Positions 7,853 to 18,069 of a DNA stretch of 61,314 nt are shown one piece after another; the first letter of the stretch is position 1, and each line of letters begins with the position of its first letter. Origin of the DNA: Lachnospiraceae bacterium (GTDB taxonomy: Bacteria; Bacillota; Clostridia; Lachnospirales; Lachnospiraceae); contig JAFRSH010000035.1 of the NCBI GenBank assembly GCA_017427685.1, positions 1-61,314 on the forward strand, read 5' to 3'. A program made the translations under genes and the position numbers. Below the pieces are notes generated by a model, which did not search any database, was not told the origin of the DNA, and worked only from the letters and a program-made list of their open reading frames with translations.

Positions 7853-9985
7853 ATGAAGAAAAAACTTATCGCATTTCTGATGGCAGTAGTTCTTTTCGCG
7901 GGAGTGACCGGAACAGGCCCCGCAAGTGCCGCACAGTTCACAGAGGACGAGCTCGCCGACAGGATTCTTTACGTTAAGGACGTGCTCGGTATTTCCGACA
8001 GCTACACCGAATTCTCACAGAATGTTTGGGACTACGGCGATGATGTGGAGTGGAGTTTCTCCTGGAACACCCCGGACTACAACAATTCTATCTATGTTAA
8101 TGTCGACGGTGACAACCATATCAAGAGCTATTCTCGCTACGAATACAGTGATTCGAGCAGTTACGCCCTGCCCACAGGCTTTGCCGAAGAGTACGAAGCC
8201 GTTGCGCAGGCGTTCATTAAGAAGGCAATGCCCGAGCTTGATGGCCATATCGCCCTTAGCAGTACGTCGATAAACTACTGGGACAACGTTTATTCGTTCA
8301 ATTATCAGCGTGTAGAGAACGGCTACCCCGTCAACTACAACTCCGTGAACGTCAGAGTCGATTACCGCGACAAGACCGTCAAAGGTGCCGACGCAAGTTG
8401 GGACTACTCGGTCAAGATCGCTAAGCCCGGCAATCTGATCACGAAGGAGGAGGCTTCTTCGAAGCTTTCCGGCAAGCTTGACTTTGAGCTCAGGTATATC
8501 TCAAGGTACAAGGGCGACGGTAAAGAGGTATTTCTCGCATATGTTCCCTCAACGGGTTATCTGTCCGTAGACGCCACAACCGGCAAGGTTTACACACAGA
8601 GAGACTACTACGATGACGGCATGAGTAAGGAATCGGCCGCATTAGACGAAGAGACGGCTGACATGGCGGTAAGAGGTGGGAACGGAGCAACACTCACCGA
8701 CGCCGAGATGAAGAAGATCCAGGAGGTTTCTAACCTGATCTCCAAGGAAGAGGCTATCGCGGTCATCACTTCGAACAAGAGCCTGTACATCGACGAGAAC
8801 ATCAAGTCGACCAATGCGGCGCTCAGATCGAACCGTAACGGTTATGTTTGGCAGATCAGCATGCGCGACCCCAGACCCGAGGATTACAGCACGGGTGACT
8901 ACTATCGCGCTTATGCTTCAGCCACTGTAGATGCAGCAACAGGAAGGCTTCTGTACTTCTATTCGAGCGTGAAGGAGTACTACAATTACGACGATCCCGC
9001 CAACGTAGAGCTCAAGTACAGCAAGAAGGACTGCATCAAGAGGTTCGAGAAGTTCGCGAAAGCACTCGAGCCCGAGCTTTTCAAGCAGACCACCAAGACA
9101 AACGATACAGGCGGATACATCGTATTCTGGGATTACAGCAAGGACACACCTACTTACGGCGGACGTAACTACACCTACACACGTGTTGTAAACGGCGTAC
9201 CTTTCTACGATGACTGGATCAGAGGAGCTGTGGACAGAGTGACCGGTAAGGTTTACAGCTACAGCTGCAACTGGACCGAAGACATCGAGTTCCCTTCGGT
9301 TGACGGTGTGATCGGCACTAAGGCTGCCTTTGACAGGTACCTCGCAAGCGATGACTTTAAGCTTGTTTACGAGATCACCACCAACACCAAGCTCGATCCT
9401 TCAACTTACATCTCGAAGACCACCAGCAAGTCGAGACTTTGCTATGTGACAGATATCAGCGCCCCTTATGTTGACGCATTCACCGGCAAGCTCCTCAACT
9501 ACAATGGTGACGAGTATAAGCCTTACAGTCCGAACTGCGAGTTCTCGGACATCACGGGCCATAAGTATGAAAAGGAGATCAAGTTTATCGCGCAGCTCAC
9601 CAACTGCATCGAAGGCGACAGGTTTGAGCCAGATAAGGGTGCTACCTACGAGTTCCTTGCCAAGATCTTCGACAATATCTGGTACTTTAACAGCAGACCT
9701 CAGGTCGAGAGCAGTGACAAGGCCATAACACGTCAGGATCTTGCAAGGATCTGTATCGACGCACTCGGCTACAAGGCGCTCGCCGAGCTTGATATCTACA
9801 GCCTGAACTTTAAGGATGCAAGCAAGATCTCGGCTAAGAACAAGGGTGCGGTCGCACTTGCATGCGGTCTCGGTCTCTTTAACGTGAAGTCGGGAAGCAA
9901 GTTTAACCCTAAGTCCAAAGTGACCAGAGGAGAGCTTGCAGCCGTACTGGCAAGGGCACTTGCAGCAAATGGAGGCAGATATTGA
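7853..9985 (+). CDS. Secreted YcdB/YcdC-repeat protein with C-terminal SLH domains
   Basis: The 710-residue precursor begins with a signal peptide (MKKKLIAFLMAVVLFAG, then PASAA). Residues about 30-560 contain PepSY/YcdB-like repeats, each with an EEA-type helix and a strand segment ending in a TGKVY or TGRLLYF motif. Residues about 565-710 form S-layer homology modules (KDASKISAKNKGAVALACGLG, then KVTRGELAAVLARAL), which anchor proteins to cell-wall polymers. It is therefore a cell-surface protein of unknown function. An in-frame ATG at 7829 also has a GGAGG upstream; I prefer 7853 because AAAGGAG precedes it and it gives a normal signal peptide. Confidence 0.85.
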   Translation: MKKKLIAFLMAVVLFAGVTGTGPASAAQFTEDELADRILYVKDVLGISDSYTEFSQNVWDYGDDVEWSFSWNTPDYNNSIYVNVDGDNHIKSYSRYEYSDSSSYALPTGFAEEYEAVAQAFIKKAMPELDGHIALSSTSINYWDNVYSFNYQRVENGYPVNYNSVNVRVDYRDKTVKGADASWDYSVKIAKPGNLITKEEASSKLSGKLDFELRYISRYKGDGKEVFLAYVPSTGYLSVDATTGKVYTQRDYYDDGMSKESAALDEETADMAVRGGNGATLTDAEMKKIQEVSNLISKEEAIAVITSNKSLYIDENIKSTNAALRSNRNGYVWQISMRDPRPEDYSTGDYYRAYASATVDAATGRLLYFYSSVKEYYNYDDPANVELKYSKKDCIKRFEKFAKALEPELFKQTTKTNDTGGYIVFWDYSKDTPTYGGRNYTYTRVVNGVPFYDDWIRGAVDRVTGKVYSYSCNWTEDIEFPSVDGVIGTKAAFDRYLASDDFKLVYEITTNTKLDPSTYISKTTSKSRLCYVTDISAPYVDAFTGKLLNYNGDEYKPYSPNCEFSDITGHKYEKEIKFIAQLTNCIEGDRFEPDKGATYEFLAKIFDNIWYFNSRPQVESSDKAITRQDLARICIDALGYKALAELDIYSLNFKDASKISAKNKGAVALACGLGLFNVKSGSKFNPKSKVTRGELAAVLARALAANGGRY

Positions 9986-10535
9986 CGACCTGCAGGGTTG
10001 ATATCTTTCGAATTATTATCGGAATCTGTGTATTTGTTTGAAAATTGTTTCAAAAAAACTTGGTATTGACAAAGTGTCTTTTGTGCAATTTGCACAAATG
10101 CATTAACCTTGTTCTCCAAACAAAAGATCCCCGATAAAAGATAAATCGAAAATTAAGGAAAGTTATCCACAGAAAAAAGCCTTGTTTTTCAAAGATTTTG
10201 AGTTATACACGAAGTTATCAACTTTATCCACAACAAATGACCACTTTTGTAGTCGGATTTAAAAACGGTCTGACCGAATAAATGTTTTGGCATTTGTGAT
10301 AGTTTTACAAAAAATCAAAACTTATACTTGCAAAATCATATTTGATTAATATAGTGGACAACTGTTGGAAATCCGCGAAAAAGTCAGATAATTCAGAGGG
10401 GCCGGACCGTAAAAAGTCCGGCCTTCTGCTTTAAGGTTAAACCGGTGGATTATTGTGCGGAATCCGTTGCTGTGATATAATGAACACATAACTTCTGAGA
10501 GCCTAATCGCATCTAAAGAAGAGGAGGTTGTTCAT
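9986..10535. other. Non-coding tract with DnaA-box cluster, palindrome, terminator and hpf promoter
   Basis: No gene is seen in these 550 bp. From left to right they hold a -35-like TTGACA (10066-10071); a 17-bp palindrome TTGTGCAA-T-TTGCACAA (10081-10097); two perfect DnaA boxes TTATCCACA (10163-10171 and 10224-10232); and two degenerate ones between them (10203-10211 and 10215-10223). The boxes are all in the same orientation. A GC-rich hairpin (10400-10407 with 10416-10423) then works as a weak terminator, so a short non-coding transcript is possible. The hpf promoter is TTGTGC (10453-10458), 17 nt, TATAAT (10476-10481). Confidence 0.6.
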
Positions 10536-11060
10536 ATGCAATACATGATCACAGGTAAGAACATAGTAGTTACAGACGGTTTGAAGAGCGCGGTCAAGAG
10601 TAAGATCGGCAAGCTCGAGAGATACTTCTCGCATGACGTTGAGGCACACGTTACCCTCAGTGTCGAGAAGGACAGACAGAAGATTGAAGTTACGATCCCC
10701 GTTAAGGGCAACATCATCAGAGCTGAGCAGGAAAGCAACGATATGTATGTTTCGATCGACCTCGTTGAGGAGATCATCGAGCGTCAGCTCAAGCGCTACA
10801 AGAACAAGATCCAGGAGGCACGTCAGGCAGGTGCCGTGACAGGTGACCTCTACGAGGAGGATGACGATCCCCTCGATACCATCGACATCAAGCGTGTCAA
10901 GAGATTCGCGGTTAAGCCCATGGATCCCGCAGAGGCATGCGTTCAGATGGAGCTCCTCGGACATGACTTCTTCGTATTCCGCAACAGCGAGACGGACGAG
11001 GTGAACGTCGTGTATAAGCGTCGCGGCGATTCCTACGGACTCATCGAGCCCGAGGCATGA
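10536..11060 (+). CDS. hpf: Ribosome hibernation promoting factor, long form
   Basis: Long-form HPF dimerises 70S ribosomes into inactive 100S particles in slow growth. Residues 1-100 are the S30AE/YfiA domain (MQYMITGKNIVVTDGLKSAV), which binds between the subunits. After a linker rich in acidic residues, residues about 118-174 form the C-terminal dimerisation domain (DPAEACVQMELLGHDFFVFRN). The 174-residue length fits Gram-positive long HPF. GAGGAGG precedes the ATG. The family was formerly annotated as raiA. It has its own promoter and a strong terminator. Confidence 0.95.
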   Translation: MQYMITGKNIVVTDGLKSAVKSKIGKLERYFSHDVEAHVTLSVEKDRQKIEVTIPVKGNIIRAEQESNDMYVSIDLVEEIIERQLKRYKNKIQEARQAGAVTGDLYEEDDDPLDTIDIKRVKRFAVKPMDPAEACVQMELLGHDFFVFRNSETDEVNVVYKRRGDSYGLIEPEA

Positions 11061-11081
11061 CAGAACAGTGAAATGAACCGA

Positions 11082-11116
11082 GACCCGCAGCCGGTCCGTA
11101 TGGCTACGGGTCTTTT
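11082..11116 (+). terminator. hpf terminator
   Basis: GACCCGCAGCC (11082-11092) pairs with GGCTACGGGTC (11102-11112), with one G-T pair, followed by TTTT. Confidence 0.85.
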
Positions 11117-11157
11117 GCGCGCTAAACGAATACCATCAAATAAAAGGAATTATAGTT

Positions 11158-11955
11158 ATGAAATACCGTGTACTTGCCGCGGACATGGACGGAACGATCC
11201 TGCGCGACGACAAATCCATTTCGGAGGAGACCATCAAGGCGATCCGTGAGTTCAAGGAAGCCGGCGGCTTCTTTATCATAGCGTCGGGCCGACCCCTTCC
11301 CGCGATGACGGGATACCTTGACGACCTCGCGCCCAACGCCCCGCTCGTCACCTACAACGGCGCCAAGATCGTCGACCACAGGGACGGGCACGTGCTCTTC
11401 GAGGAGGGCATGCTCGAGGACGACGCCATCCTCCTGATGAAGGAGGGCGAGAAGCGCGGTCACACCGTGATCGTGTGGTCGGACGACATCCTCTACGGCA
11501 ACGAGCTGAACGAGAACATGCGCATCTACGTCGAGCACACCGACATCGTTCCCCACAAGTACGAGTCGCCCGAGTCCTTCAGGGGCAGGAGCGTCACGAA
11601 GATCATCCTCAACGATGAGCCTGACAAGATCGCCGTGACCCGCAGGGACGCAGAGCGGATGGGTCTCAAGCTCACCTCCTGGGCCACATCCGGGACGGAG
11701 TACCTCGAGTTCTACTCGAGCAAGGTTTCAAAGGCAGTTTCGGTCGGCAAGGCCGCTGAGATGGTCGGCTGCACTCAGCCCGAGATCGTCGCTGTCGGAG
11801 ACGGCTGCAACGACATCCCCATGCTCAGGTTCGCCGGACTCGGTGTCGCCATGGGCAACGCAGCCCCCGAAGAGGTCAAGGAAGCGGCGGACTACGTGAC
11901 CGACACGAACATGAACGACGGCGTTGCAAAACTCATCAGGGAGAAGATTCTTTAA
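11158..11955 (+). CDS. Cof-type HAD-IIB family phosphatase
   Basis: The 265-residue protein has the HAD motifs in order: DMDGT at residues 9-13 with the nucleophile aspartate, a SGRP segment near 42-45, and GDGCNDIPML near 220 for Mg2+ binding. The inserted cap between motifs II and III is of the type IIB found in Cof and YidA proteins, which dephosphorylate sugar phosphates or flavin and PLP precursors in the cytosol. The substrate cannot be told from sequence. It is preceded by AAAGGAA and lies alone between hpf and secA. Confidence 0.9.
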   Translation: MKYRVLAADMDGTILRDDKSISEETIKAIREFKEAGGFFIIASGRPLPAMTGYLDDLAPNAPLVTYNGAKIVDHRDGHVLFEEGMLEDDAILLMKEGEKRGHTVIVWSDDILYGNELNENMRIYVEHTDIVPHKYESPESFRGRSVTKIILNDEPDKIAVTRRDAERMGLKLTSWATSGTEYLEFYSSKVSKAVSVGKAAEMVGCTQPEIVAVGDGCNDIPMLRFAGLGVAMGNAAPEEVKEAADYVTDTNMNDGVAKLIREKIL

Positions 11956-11988
11956 CGCATATGGACACACCCGGGGTACCGCGAAAAT

Positions 11989-12017
11989 TTGACATATAAG
12001 CGGATTTGAAATAAAAT
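11989..12017 (+). promoter_or_regulatory. secA promoter
   Basis: TTGACA (11989-11994), 17 nt, TAAAAT (12012-12017): a near-consensus sigma-A promoter 60 bp upstream of secA. Confidence 0.75.
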
Positions 12018-12077
12018 GATTATGTTTGGGGTTTAATGGGGTTGGAGCTATACGAATTCTAAAGGAAAAGGGAAAAA

Positions 12078-14762
12078 ATGAGTAACGAAACAGCAGTAAA
12101 CTCGCCCGAGAAAGAGACAGTCGTAAACGCGATGGAGGGAGTCTCCTTTATCGAGGGAGGAAATAAAAAGACACTGTTCCAGAAAATTTTCGGAACAAGA
12201 AGCGAGAGAGAGATCAAGAGGATCGAGTCGACAGCTCAGGCAGTCGAAGCACTCGAGCCCGAGATGGAAGCCAAGAGCGACGAGGAACTCGCAGCAGTGA
12301 CCGTCAAGCTCAAGGAGAGACTTGCGGACGGAGCGACTCTCGACGAACTTCTTCCCGAGGCTTTTGCGGCAGCGAGAGAAGCAGGCAAGAGAACACTCGG
12401 ACTGCGCGCATTCCACGTGCAGATCCTCGGCGCGATCATCCTTCATCAGGGACGTATCGCCGAGATGTTCACCGGTGAAGGAAAGACCCTTACATCGGCT
12501 CTCACGGTCTACCTCAACGCTCTCGAGGGCAAGGGCGTGCACGTTGTTACAGTCAACGACTACCTCGCCAAGCGTGATGCCGAGAACATGGGCAAGATCT
12601 ACACCTTCCTCGGCCTGACATGCGGTTACATCCTCAACACGATGGACAACGACGATCGCCGTGCAGCATATGCGTGCGACATCACATACGGAACTAACAA
12701 CGAGTTCGGTTTCGACTACCTGCGTGACAACAGAGTCGTCTTCAAGGACAAGATGGTTCAGCGTGACCTTCACTTCGCGGTTATCGACGAGGTTGACTCC
12801 TGTCTTATCGACGAGGCGAGAACTCCTCTGATCATTTCCGGTCAGAGCGGTAAGTCGACCAAGCTCTACGAGCTCTGCAACATCCTTGCGCTCCAGATGA
12901 CCAAGGGTACCGCGATCGAGCTCACCAAGATGCAGACCATCATGGCTGCCAAGCTCGGCGAAGACATCCCCGAGGAAACGGGAGACTTCGTTGTAAATGA
13001 GAAGGAGAAGACGGTCAACCTCACCGACAGCGGTGTCAGGAAGGTTGAGCAGTTCTTCCATATCGAGAACTTCGCGGACGTCGAGAACCTCGACATCCAG
13101 CACAATATCATCCTTGCCCTTCGTGCCAACTACATGATGTTCAAGGACAAGGACTACATCGTTAAGGACGGAGAAGTCCTGATCGTCGACGACTTCACGG
13201 GTCGTATCCTTCCCGGACGTCGTTATTCCGACGGACTCCATCAGGCTATCGAAGCCAAAGAGCACGTCAAGGTTCAGCGCGAGAGCAGGACTCTGTGCAC
13301 GATCACTCTTCAAAATTATTTCAATAAGTATAACAAGAAGTGCGGTATGACCGGTACGGCGCTCACAGAGGACAAGGAGTTCCGTGAGATCTACGGCATG
13401 GACGTTGTTTCGATCCCGCCCAACAGACCCGTTATCCGTAAGGACTACGAGGACGCCGTTTACCGTACACATCGCGAGAAGCTCGCAGCCATTGTCAACG
13501 CAGTTGCCGAGTCCCACAAGAGAGGACAGCCCGTGCTCGTCGGTACCGTATCGATCGAGTCATCGGAGGAGATCAGTGCCGCACTCCGCAAGAGAGGCAT
13601 CCCTCATAACGTCCTCAATGCCAAGTTCCACGAGATGGAGGCTGAGATCGTCGCACAGGCAGGTCAGTTCGGAGCCGTTACGATCGCAACCAACATGGCA
13701 GGTCGTGGTACCGATATCAAGCTTGGTGAGGGTGTTGTCGAGCAGGGCGGACTTCGTATCATCGGTACGGAGCGTCACGAATCAAGACGTATCGATAACC
13801 AGCTGCGTGGTCGTTCCGGACGTCAGGGCGATCCCGGCGAGTCGAGATTCTACATCTCACTCGAGGACGACCTCATGAGACTGTTCGGTTCGGAGCGTCT
13901 TATGGGCATGTTCAGAGCACTCGGTATCACCGACGGACAGGAGCTCCACCACAGGATGCTCACCGGCGCTATCGAGAGAGCCCAGAAGAAGATCGAGAAC
14001 AACAACTTCGGTATAAGAAAGAACCTCCTCGAGTACGATCAGGTCAACAACGACCAGCGTGAGATCATCTACTCTGAGAGACGCAGAGTTCTCGACGGCG
14101 AGAACATGCGCGACGTCATCATCAAGATGGTCGAGGATATCGTCGAGTCGCATGTTGATTCGATAATCGGCGACGACCAGCTCCCCGAGGATTGGAACAT
14201 CGAGGAACTCAACGAAGTTCTTCTTCCCATCATCCCGCTTGAGCCGATCATCATCTCCGACGCAGAAAAGAAGAGTATCAAGAAGAAAGAACTCACCCAC
14301 AGACTCAAGGAAGAGGCAGTTCGTCTCTACGAGAGGAAGGAAGCAGAATTCCCCATCAAAGAGGAGTTCCGTGAGGTTGAGCGTATCGTCCTTCTCCGTG
14401 CCATCGACACGAAGTGGATGAACCATATAGACGACATGGATCAGCTCAAGGAGAGCATCGGTCTTCAGGCATTTGCCCAGAGAGACCCCGTCAACGAGTA
14501 CAAGCTCCGCGGCTTTGAGATGTTCCAGGAGATGACCGACGGCATCGCTACGGACACCGTTCGTATGCTCATGCGCGTTCAGGTTGAGCGCAAGGTTGAG
14601 CGTGAAGAGGTTGCCAAGGCAACCGGTACCAACAAGGATGACTCCGTTACCAACGCACCCAAGCGTCGTGCCAACAAGAAGATCATGCCCAACGATCCCT
14701 GTCCCTGTGGCTCGGGCAAGAAGTACAAGCTTTGCTGTAAGGCAAGCGGTAAGTTCGAGTGA
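12078..14762 (+). CDS. secA: Preprotein translocase ATPase SecA
   Basis: SecA drives export of unfolded preproteins through SecYEG by ATP hydrolysis. The Walker A motif FTGEGKTL lies near residues 131-139, the DEAD-type motif is [21 protein letters not shown], and the second motor domain carries [12 protein letters not shown]. The last 20 residues are a complete SEC-C zinc motif ([13 protein letters not shown]). At 894 residues it is slightly long, with about 35 extra, poorly conserved residues at the N-terminus before the helix beginning [12 protein letters not shown] nearby downstream start was not obvious. It stands 109 bp ahead of prfB in the same direction. Confidence 0.97.
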   Translation: MSNETAVNSPEKETVVNAMEGVSFIEGGNKKTLFQKIFGTRSEREIKRIESTAQAVEALEPEMEAKSDEELAAVTVKLKERLADGATLDELLPEAFAAAREAGKRTLGLRAFHVQILGAIILHQGRIAEMFTGEGKTLTSALTVYLNALEGKGVHVVTVNDYLAKRDAENMGKIYTFLGLTCGYILNTMDNDDRRAAYACDITYGTNNEFGFDYLRDNRVVFKDKMVQRDLHFAVIDEVDSCLIDEARTPLIISGQSGKSTKLYELCNILALQMTKGTAIELTKMQTIMAAKLGEDIPEETGDFVVNEKEKTVNLTDSGVRKVEQFFHIENFADVENLDIQHNIILALRANYMMFKDKDYIVKDGEVLIVDDFTGRILPGRRYSDGLHQAIEAKEHVKVQRESRTLCTITLQNYFNKYNKKCGMTGTALTEDKEFREIYGMDVVSIPPNRPVIRKDYEDAVYRTHREKLAAIVNAVAESHKRGQPVLVGTVSIESSEEISAALRKRGIPHNVLNAKFHEMEAEIVAQAGQFGAVTIATNMAGRGTDIKLGEGVVEQGGLRIIGTERHESRRIDNQLRGRSGRQGDPGESRFYISLEDDLMRLFGSERLMGMFRALGITDGQELHHRMLTGAIERAQKKIENNNFGIRKNLLEYDQVNNDQREIIYSERRRVLDGENMRDVIIKMVEDIVESHVDSIIGDDQLPEDWNIEELNEVLLPIIPLEPIIISDAEKKSIKKKELTHRLKEEAVRLYERKEAEFPIKEEFREVERIVLLRAIDTKWMNHIDDMDQLKESIGLQAFAQRDPVNEYKLRGFEMFQEMTDGIATDTVRMLMRVQVERKVEREEVAKATGTNKDDSVTNAPKRRANKKIMPNDPCPCGSGKKYKLCCKASGKFE

Positions 14763-14780
14763 CTGAGTTCCGAGGGTAAT

Positions 14781-14830
14781 GCCGGACCGGGTTAGCGCCC
14801 GGGTGGCGGTGGTCCGGACACGTACCGGAC
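14781..14830 (+). promoter_or_regulatory. Alternative hairpins in the secA-prfB spacer
   Basis: CCGGACC (14782-14788) can pair with GGTCCGG (14811-14817), or GTCCGG (14812-14817) can pair instead with CCGGAC (14825-14830). The two structures exclude each other, an arrangement typical of attenuators. No T-run follows either, so a role in termination is not shown. Confidence 0.4.
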
Positions 14831-14870
14831 TTGGACACAGAGAATTTACAGTGACAGAGAGGAATTAGAA

Positions 14871-16007
14871 ATGGTAGCATTAGATCAGATTAAATACTCG
14901 CTGAATCAGTTCACGGGCCCTCTTAAGGAAGTCGGCGATTCGCTCGACCTGCCCGCCAAGAAGCTGCGAGTTGAAGAAATAGAAGGCATCATGGAAGAAG
15001 AAGGCTTCTGGAATGATGCCGACAAAGCCCAGAAATACATGAAGGAGCTCAAGAACCTCAAGGATCTTATCGCCGAGTACAACGACATCAAGACCCGCTA
15101 CGAGGACATCGAGACCCTCATCGAGATGGGCAACGAGGAAAACGACGAGTCCATGATCCCCGAGATCGAGGCAGAGTTTGAGACCTTTAAGAACGAGTTC
15201 GAAGAGCTCAGACTCTCGACACTCCTTGACGGTGAGTTTGATAAGTGTAACGCGATCCTCACGCTTCATGCGGGAGCCGGCGGAACAGAGGCCTGTGACT
15301 GGGCGAGCATGCTCTACCGCCTCTACAGCAGGTGGGCCGAGAAGAAGGGATACAGCGTAGAGCTCCTCGATTTCCTTGAGGGTGACGAAGCCGGTTACAA
15401 GTCGGTAACCCTCCAGATCAACGGCGACAACGCTTATGGCCACCTCAAATCAGAGCACGGCGTACACCGACTCGTCCGCATGTCTCCGTTCAATGCGGCA
15501 GGCAAGAGACAGACATCCTTCGTATCGTGCGACGTAATGCCCGACATCGAAGAGGACCTTGACATCGATATCCCGGACGATGATATCAGGATCGATATCT
15601 TCCGTTCGAGCGGTGCCGGCGGACAGAAGGTCAACAAGACATCATCGGCCATCCGTATCACTCACTTCCCGACCGGTATCGTCGTATCGTGTCAGAACGA
15701 GCGTTCACAGTACCAGAACAAGGACAAGGCCATGCAGATCCTTAAATCGAAGCTCCTTCTGCTCAAGCAGCAGGAGAACCTCGAGAAGACCGCAGACATC
15801 CGCGGTGAGGTTAAGGACAACAACTTCGGAAGCCAGATCAGGTCGTACTTCCTTCAGCCCTACACCATGATCAAGGACTTAAGGACAGGCGCCGAGACGT
15901 CCAATGCCAACGCGGTACTCGACGGCGGCATCGACCTTTTCATCAACAGCTACCTCAAGTGGCTCAAGCAGGGATGTCCTCCTTATAAGGGAGCTATCCC
16001 CGAATAA
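14871..16007 (+). CDS. prfB: Peptide chain release factor 2
   Basis: RF2 recognises UGA and UAA stop codons and triggers peptide release. The codon-recognition tripeptide SPF lies at about residues 205-207 (MSPFNAAG), and the catalytic GGQ is at about 249-251 (SSGAGGQKVNKTSS). The 378 residues read through in a single frame. The programmed frameshift found near codon 25 in most bacterial prfB genes is absent, because no in-frame stop or CTTTGA slip site occurs around SLDLPAKK. The ribosome binding site is GAGAGGAA. Confidence 0.95.
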   Translation: MVALDQIKYSLNQFTGPLKEVGDSLDLPAKKLRVEEIEGIMEEEGFWNDADKAQKYMKELKNLKDLIAEYNDIKTRYEDIETLIEMGNEENDESMIPEIEAEFETFKNEFEELRLSTLLDGEFDKCNAILTLHAGAGGTEACDWASMLYRLYSRWAEKKGYSVELLDFLEGDEAGYKSVTLQINGDNAYGHLKSEHGVHRLVRMSPFNAAGKRQTSFVSCDVMPDIEEDLDIDIPDDDIRIDIFRSSGAGGQKVNKTSSAIRITHFPTGIVVSCQNERSQYQNKDKAMQILKSKLLLLKQQENLEKTADIRGEVKDNNFGSQIRSYFLQPYTMIKDLRTGAETSNANAVLDGGIDLFINSYLKWLKQGCPPYKGAIPE

Positions 16008-16117
16008 TGGTAATTCAACCGGAACCGTAGGGTTTGATCGGTTGCAGATATTACAACAACACAGTTTTGAGAGAGAATACGCAGTGGTTTCGGCGCATGG
16101 CTCGGAAAGGAAGCATC

Positions 16118-16576
16118 ATGTTCGGACAGCAGGTTATTTTTTCGGCAGCTAATCAGAGTTATGGATTTGACAGTATGAAGGTAGTTACGGTCGAATCCGA
16201 TTACCAAATGAGCACGATCCCCGGTTCGCCGGATTGCCTCGCGGGATTTGCCAATCTCAGAGGTGAGATCATTCCGGTCTGCGATATCTACAAGAAGTTC
16301 AATCTCCGCGGCACGGTCGCTGCAGGCAACAACACGATCTTCGTCAATACCGACGAGGGTTGCCTCGGCTGTCTTGTTGATGAGATCACCGAGATCGGTG
16401 CGGTAGGAGAGGACCTCCAGATGTCTCTCCCCACGATCGCCAAGAACGACAGGACCAACTATGTCGAGGGTATCATCAGACATAAGAACACGCTCGTTAC
16501 GGTGGTCAATCCCGATCATATCCTTACTCCCGATGAGTGGAAGGTAATTCACACGCTGCTTAAAGATGATAAATAA
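16118..16576 (+). CDS. CheW-like chemotaxis coupling protein
   Basis: CheW domains link chemoreceptors to the kinase CheA. The 152-residue protein shows the family pattern: an N-terminal strand (QQVIFSAANQSYGFD), the loop IPGSPDCLAGFANLRGEIIPVCDI at residues about 34-57, and a second barrel with VNTDEGCLGCLVDEITEIGAV. The open frame extends upstream from TTG 16034, but GGAAAGGAAG just before ATG 16118 and the start of homology both favour the shorter form. No CheA is adjacent. A chemoreceptor (27340) and a CheY (48707) are elsewhere in the window. Confidence 0.85.
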   Translation: MFGQQVIFSAANQSYGFDSMKVVTVESDYQMSTIPGSPDCLAGFANLRGEIIPVCDIYKKFNLRGTVAAGNNTIFVNTDEGCLGCLVDEITEIGAVGEDLQMSLPTIAKNDRTNYVEGIIRHKNTLVTVVNPDHILTPDEWKVIHTLLKDDK

Positions 16577-16647
16577 TCATAGGAATCCCGAAAAAGGGCT
16601 TGTCTTTTGTGCCTGTTCGGGTTAAAATGTTTGCCATCAAACATCCA

Positions 16648-16681
16648 AAGGCGGCTGTTTTACAGCCGCCTTATATCTTTT
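16648..16681 (+). terminator. Terminator after the cheW-like gene
   Basis: AAGGCGGCTGT (16648-16658) pairs perfectly with ACAGCCGCCTT (16662-16672) over a 3-nt loop, followed by ATATCTTTTT. Confidence 0.85.
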
Positions 16682-16751
16682 TATAGGAAGACCGTCTCTC
16701 GCCGGACCGGTATTGAGAGAGGGATAAGTAATTTTGAAAGGAACCGGAACC

Positions 16752-17996
16752 ATGGAATCATTTGTTAATGAGGTGAATTTCTTTGAGGGCAACAACCCCG
16801 AGGACATCGTTGCTCAGTACGGCACACCCGTGTATGTTTATAACGAGCGCATCCTCAGGAAGCGCATCAGGAATGTTGCCGGAGTAGTCAAGAAGTTCCC
16901 TTACAAGGCTAATTTCTCGATGAAGGCCAACTCCAATCTCACGATCCTCAAGATCGTGCTTGAAGAGGGACTCAATGCCGACGCTATGAGCATCGGTGAG
17001 GTAAAGCTCCTTGAGCTTGCGGGCTTCCCCGCAGACCGCATCTTCTTCGTTCCCAACAACGTTTCGGACGATGAGCTCAAGTACGCGATCGACAAAGGCA
17101 TCACCGTGAGCCTTGACAGCATCAGCCAGCTCGAGAGATTCGGTCGTCTGTCTCCCGGCGCACGTTGCGCAGTCAGGATCAACCCCGGTATCGGAGCAGG
17201 TCACAGCGACAGCGTTGTTACGGCAGGCAAGAACACCAAGTTCGCAGTTGAGGAGAAGGACATCCCCGAGCTTCTTGAAACAGCGAGGAAGCACAACCTT
17301 AAGATCGTAGGTATCAACCAGCACATCGGCTCGCTCTTCATGGCGCCCGATCCCTACCTTGCGGCAGTTACCAACCTGCTCCGCATCGCTCACAAGTTTG
17401 ACGATCTTGAATTCATCGACTTCGGCGGCGGCTTCGGTACACCTTACCACAAGCTTGCCGGAGAGCAGGAATTTGACATCAACCTTCTGACCGAAGGTAT
17501 CGAGAAGCTTCTCGGTGACTTTATCGCCGAGACAGGCAAGCAGATCCTCTTCAAGAGCGAACCCGGCCGTTATGTGGTTGCCGACAGCTCGGTTCTCCTC
17601 GGACGCGTTTATGCTACCAAAGAGAATTATGACAAGAAGTACGCAGGAACCGACATCGGACAGAACGTCCTTGTCCGCCCCACACTTTACGGTTCGTGGC
17701 ATGATGTGGAAGTCCTCCGTGACGGCAAGCCCGTGCTTCCTTCATCGGGTACAGAGGTTGTCTCCGTAACCGGTAACATATGCGAGAGCGGCGACATCAT
17801 CGCCAAGGAGAGAGAACTCCCCGTTATAAAGGAAGGCGATCTTGTGTGTGTACTTGACGCCGGCGCTTATGGCTACTCCATGTGCTCGCCTTACAACTCA
17901 CGTCCGAGACCCGCTGAGGTTATGATCTGCGAGGACGGAAGCGTGAAGTGCATCCGCAGGGCAGAAACCTTTGAAGACCTGATCAGACTGTTCTAA
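16752..17996 (+). CDS. lysA: Diaminopimelate decarboxylase
   Basis: LysA removes CO2 from meso-diaminopimelate to give lysine. It is a fold III PLP enzyme. The PLP lysine is in FSMKANSN at about residues 56-63, HIGS follows near residue 192, the glycine-rich phosphate site FGGGFGTPYHKL is near 220, and the active-site cysteine motif is CESGD near 337. The 414 residues fit the family. A TTG start 18 bp upstream is possible, but AAAGGAA lies 8 nt before this ATG. It is separated from the lysC-hom cluster by 28 kb. Confidence 0.94.
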   Translation: MESFVNEVNFFEGNNPEDIVAQYGTPVYVYNERILRKRIRNVAGVVKKFPYKANFSMKANSNLTILKIVLEEGLNADAMSIGEVKLLELAGFPADRIFFVPNNVSDDELKYAIDKGITVSLDSISQLERFGRLSPGARCAVRINPGIGAGHSDSVVTAGKNTKFAVEEKDIPELLETARKHNLKIVGINQHIGSLFMAPDPYLAAVTNLLRIAHKFDDLEFIDFGGGFGTPYHKLAGEQEFDINLLTEGIEKLLGDFIAETGKQILFKSEPGRYVVADSSVLLGRVYATKENYDKKYAGTDIGQNVLVRPTLYGSWHDVEVLRDGKPVLPSSGTEVVSVTGNICESGDIIAKERELPVIKEGDLVCVLDAGAYGYSMCSPYNSRPRPAEVMICEDGSVKCIRRAETFEDLIRLF

Positions 17997-18069
17997 CTAA
18001 AGGTGGTCCCTTGGGGACGGGGGATGGTGGATCATTAATTTTGAGCAAAAGATGTGAATAACAAATAAG

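Noticed and set aside
9986..10535. Calling the DnaA-box cluster the chromosomal origin
   Set aside because: Only two perfect boxes are present, and no dnaA, dnaN, rpmH or clear unwinding element is adjacent; it is reported as a cluster only.
16034..16117. N-terminal extension of the CheW-like protein from TTG
   Set aside because: The added residues are unlike CheW and there is a good ribosome binding site at the internal ATG.
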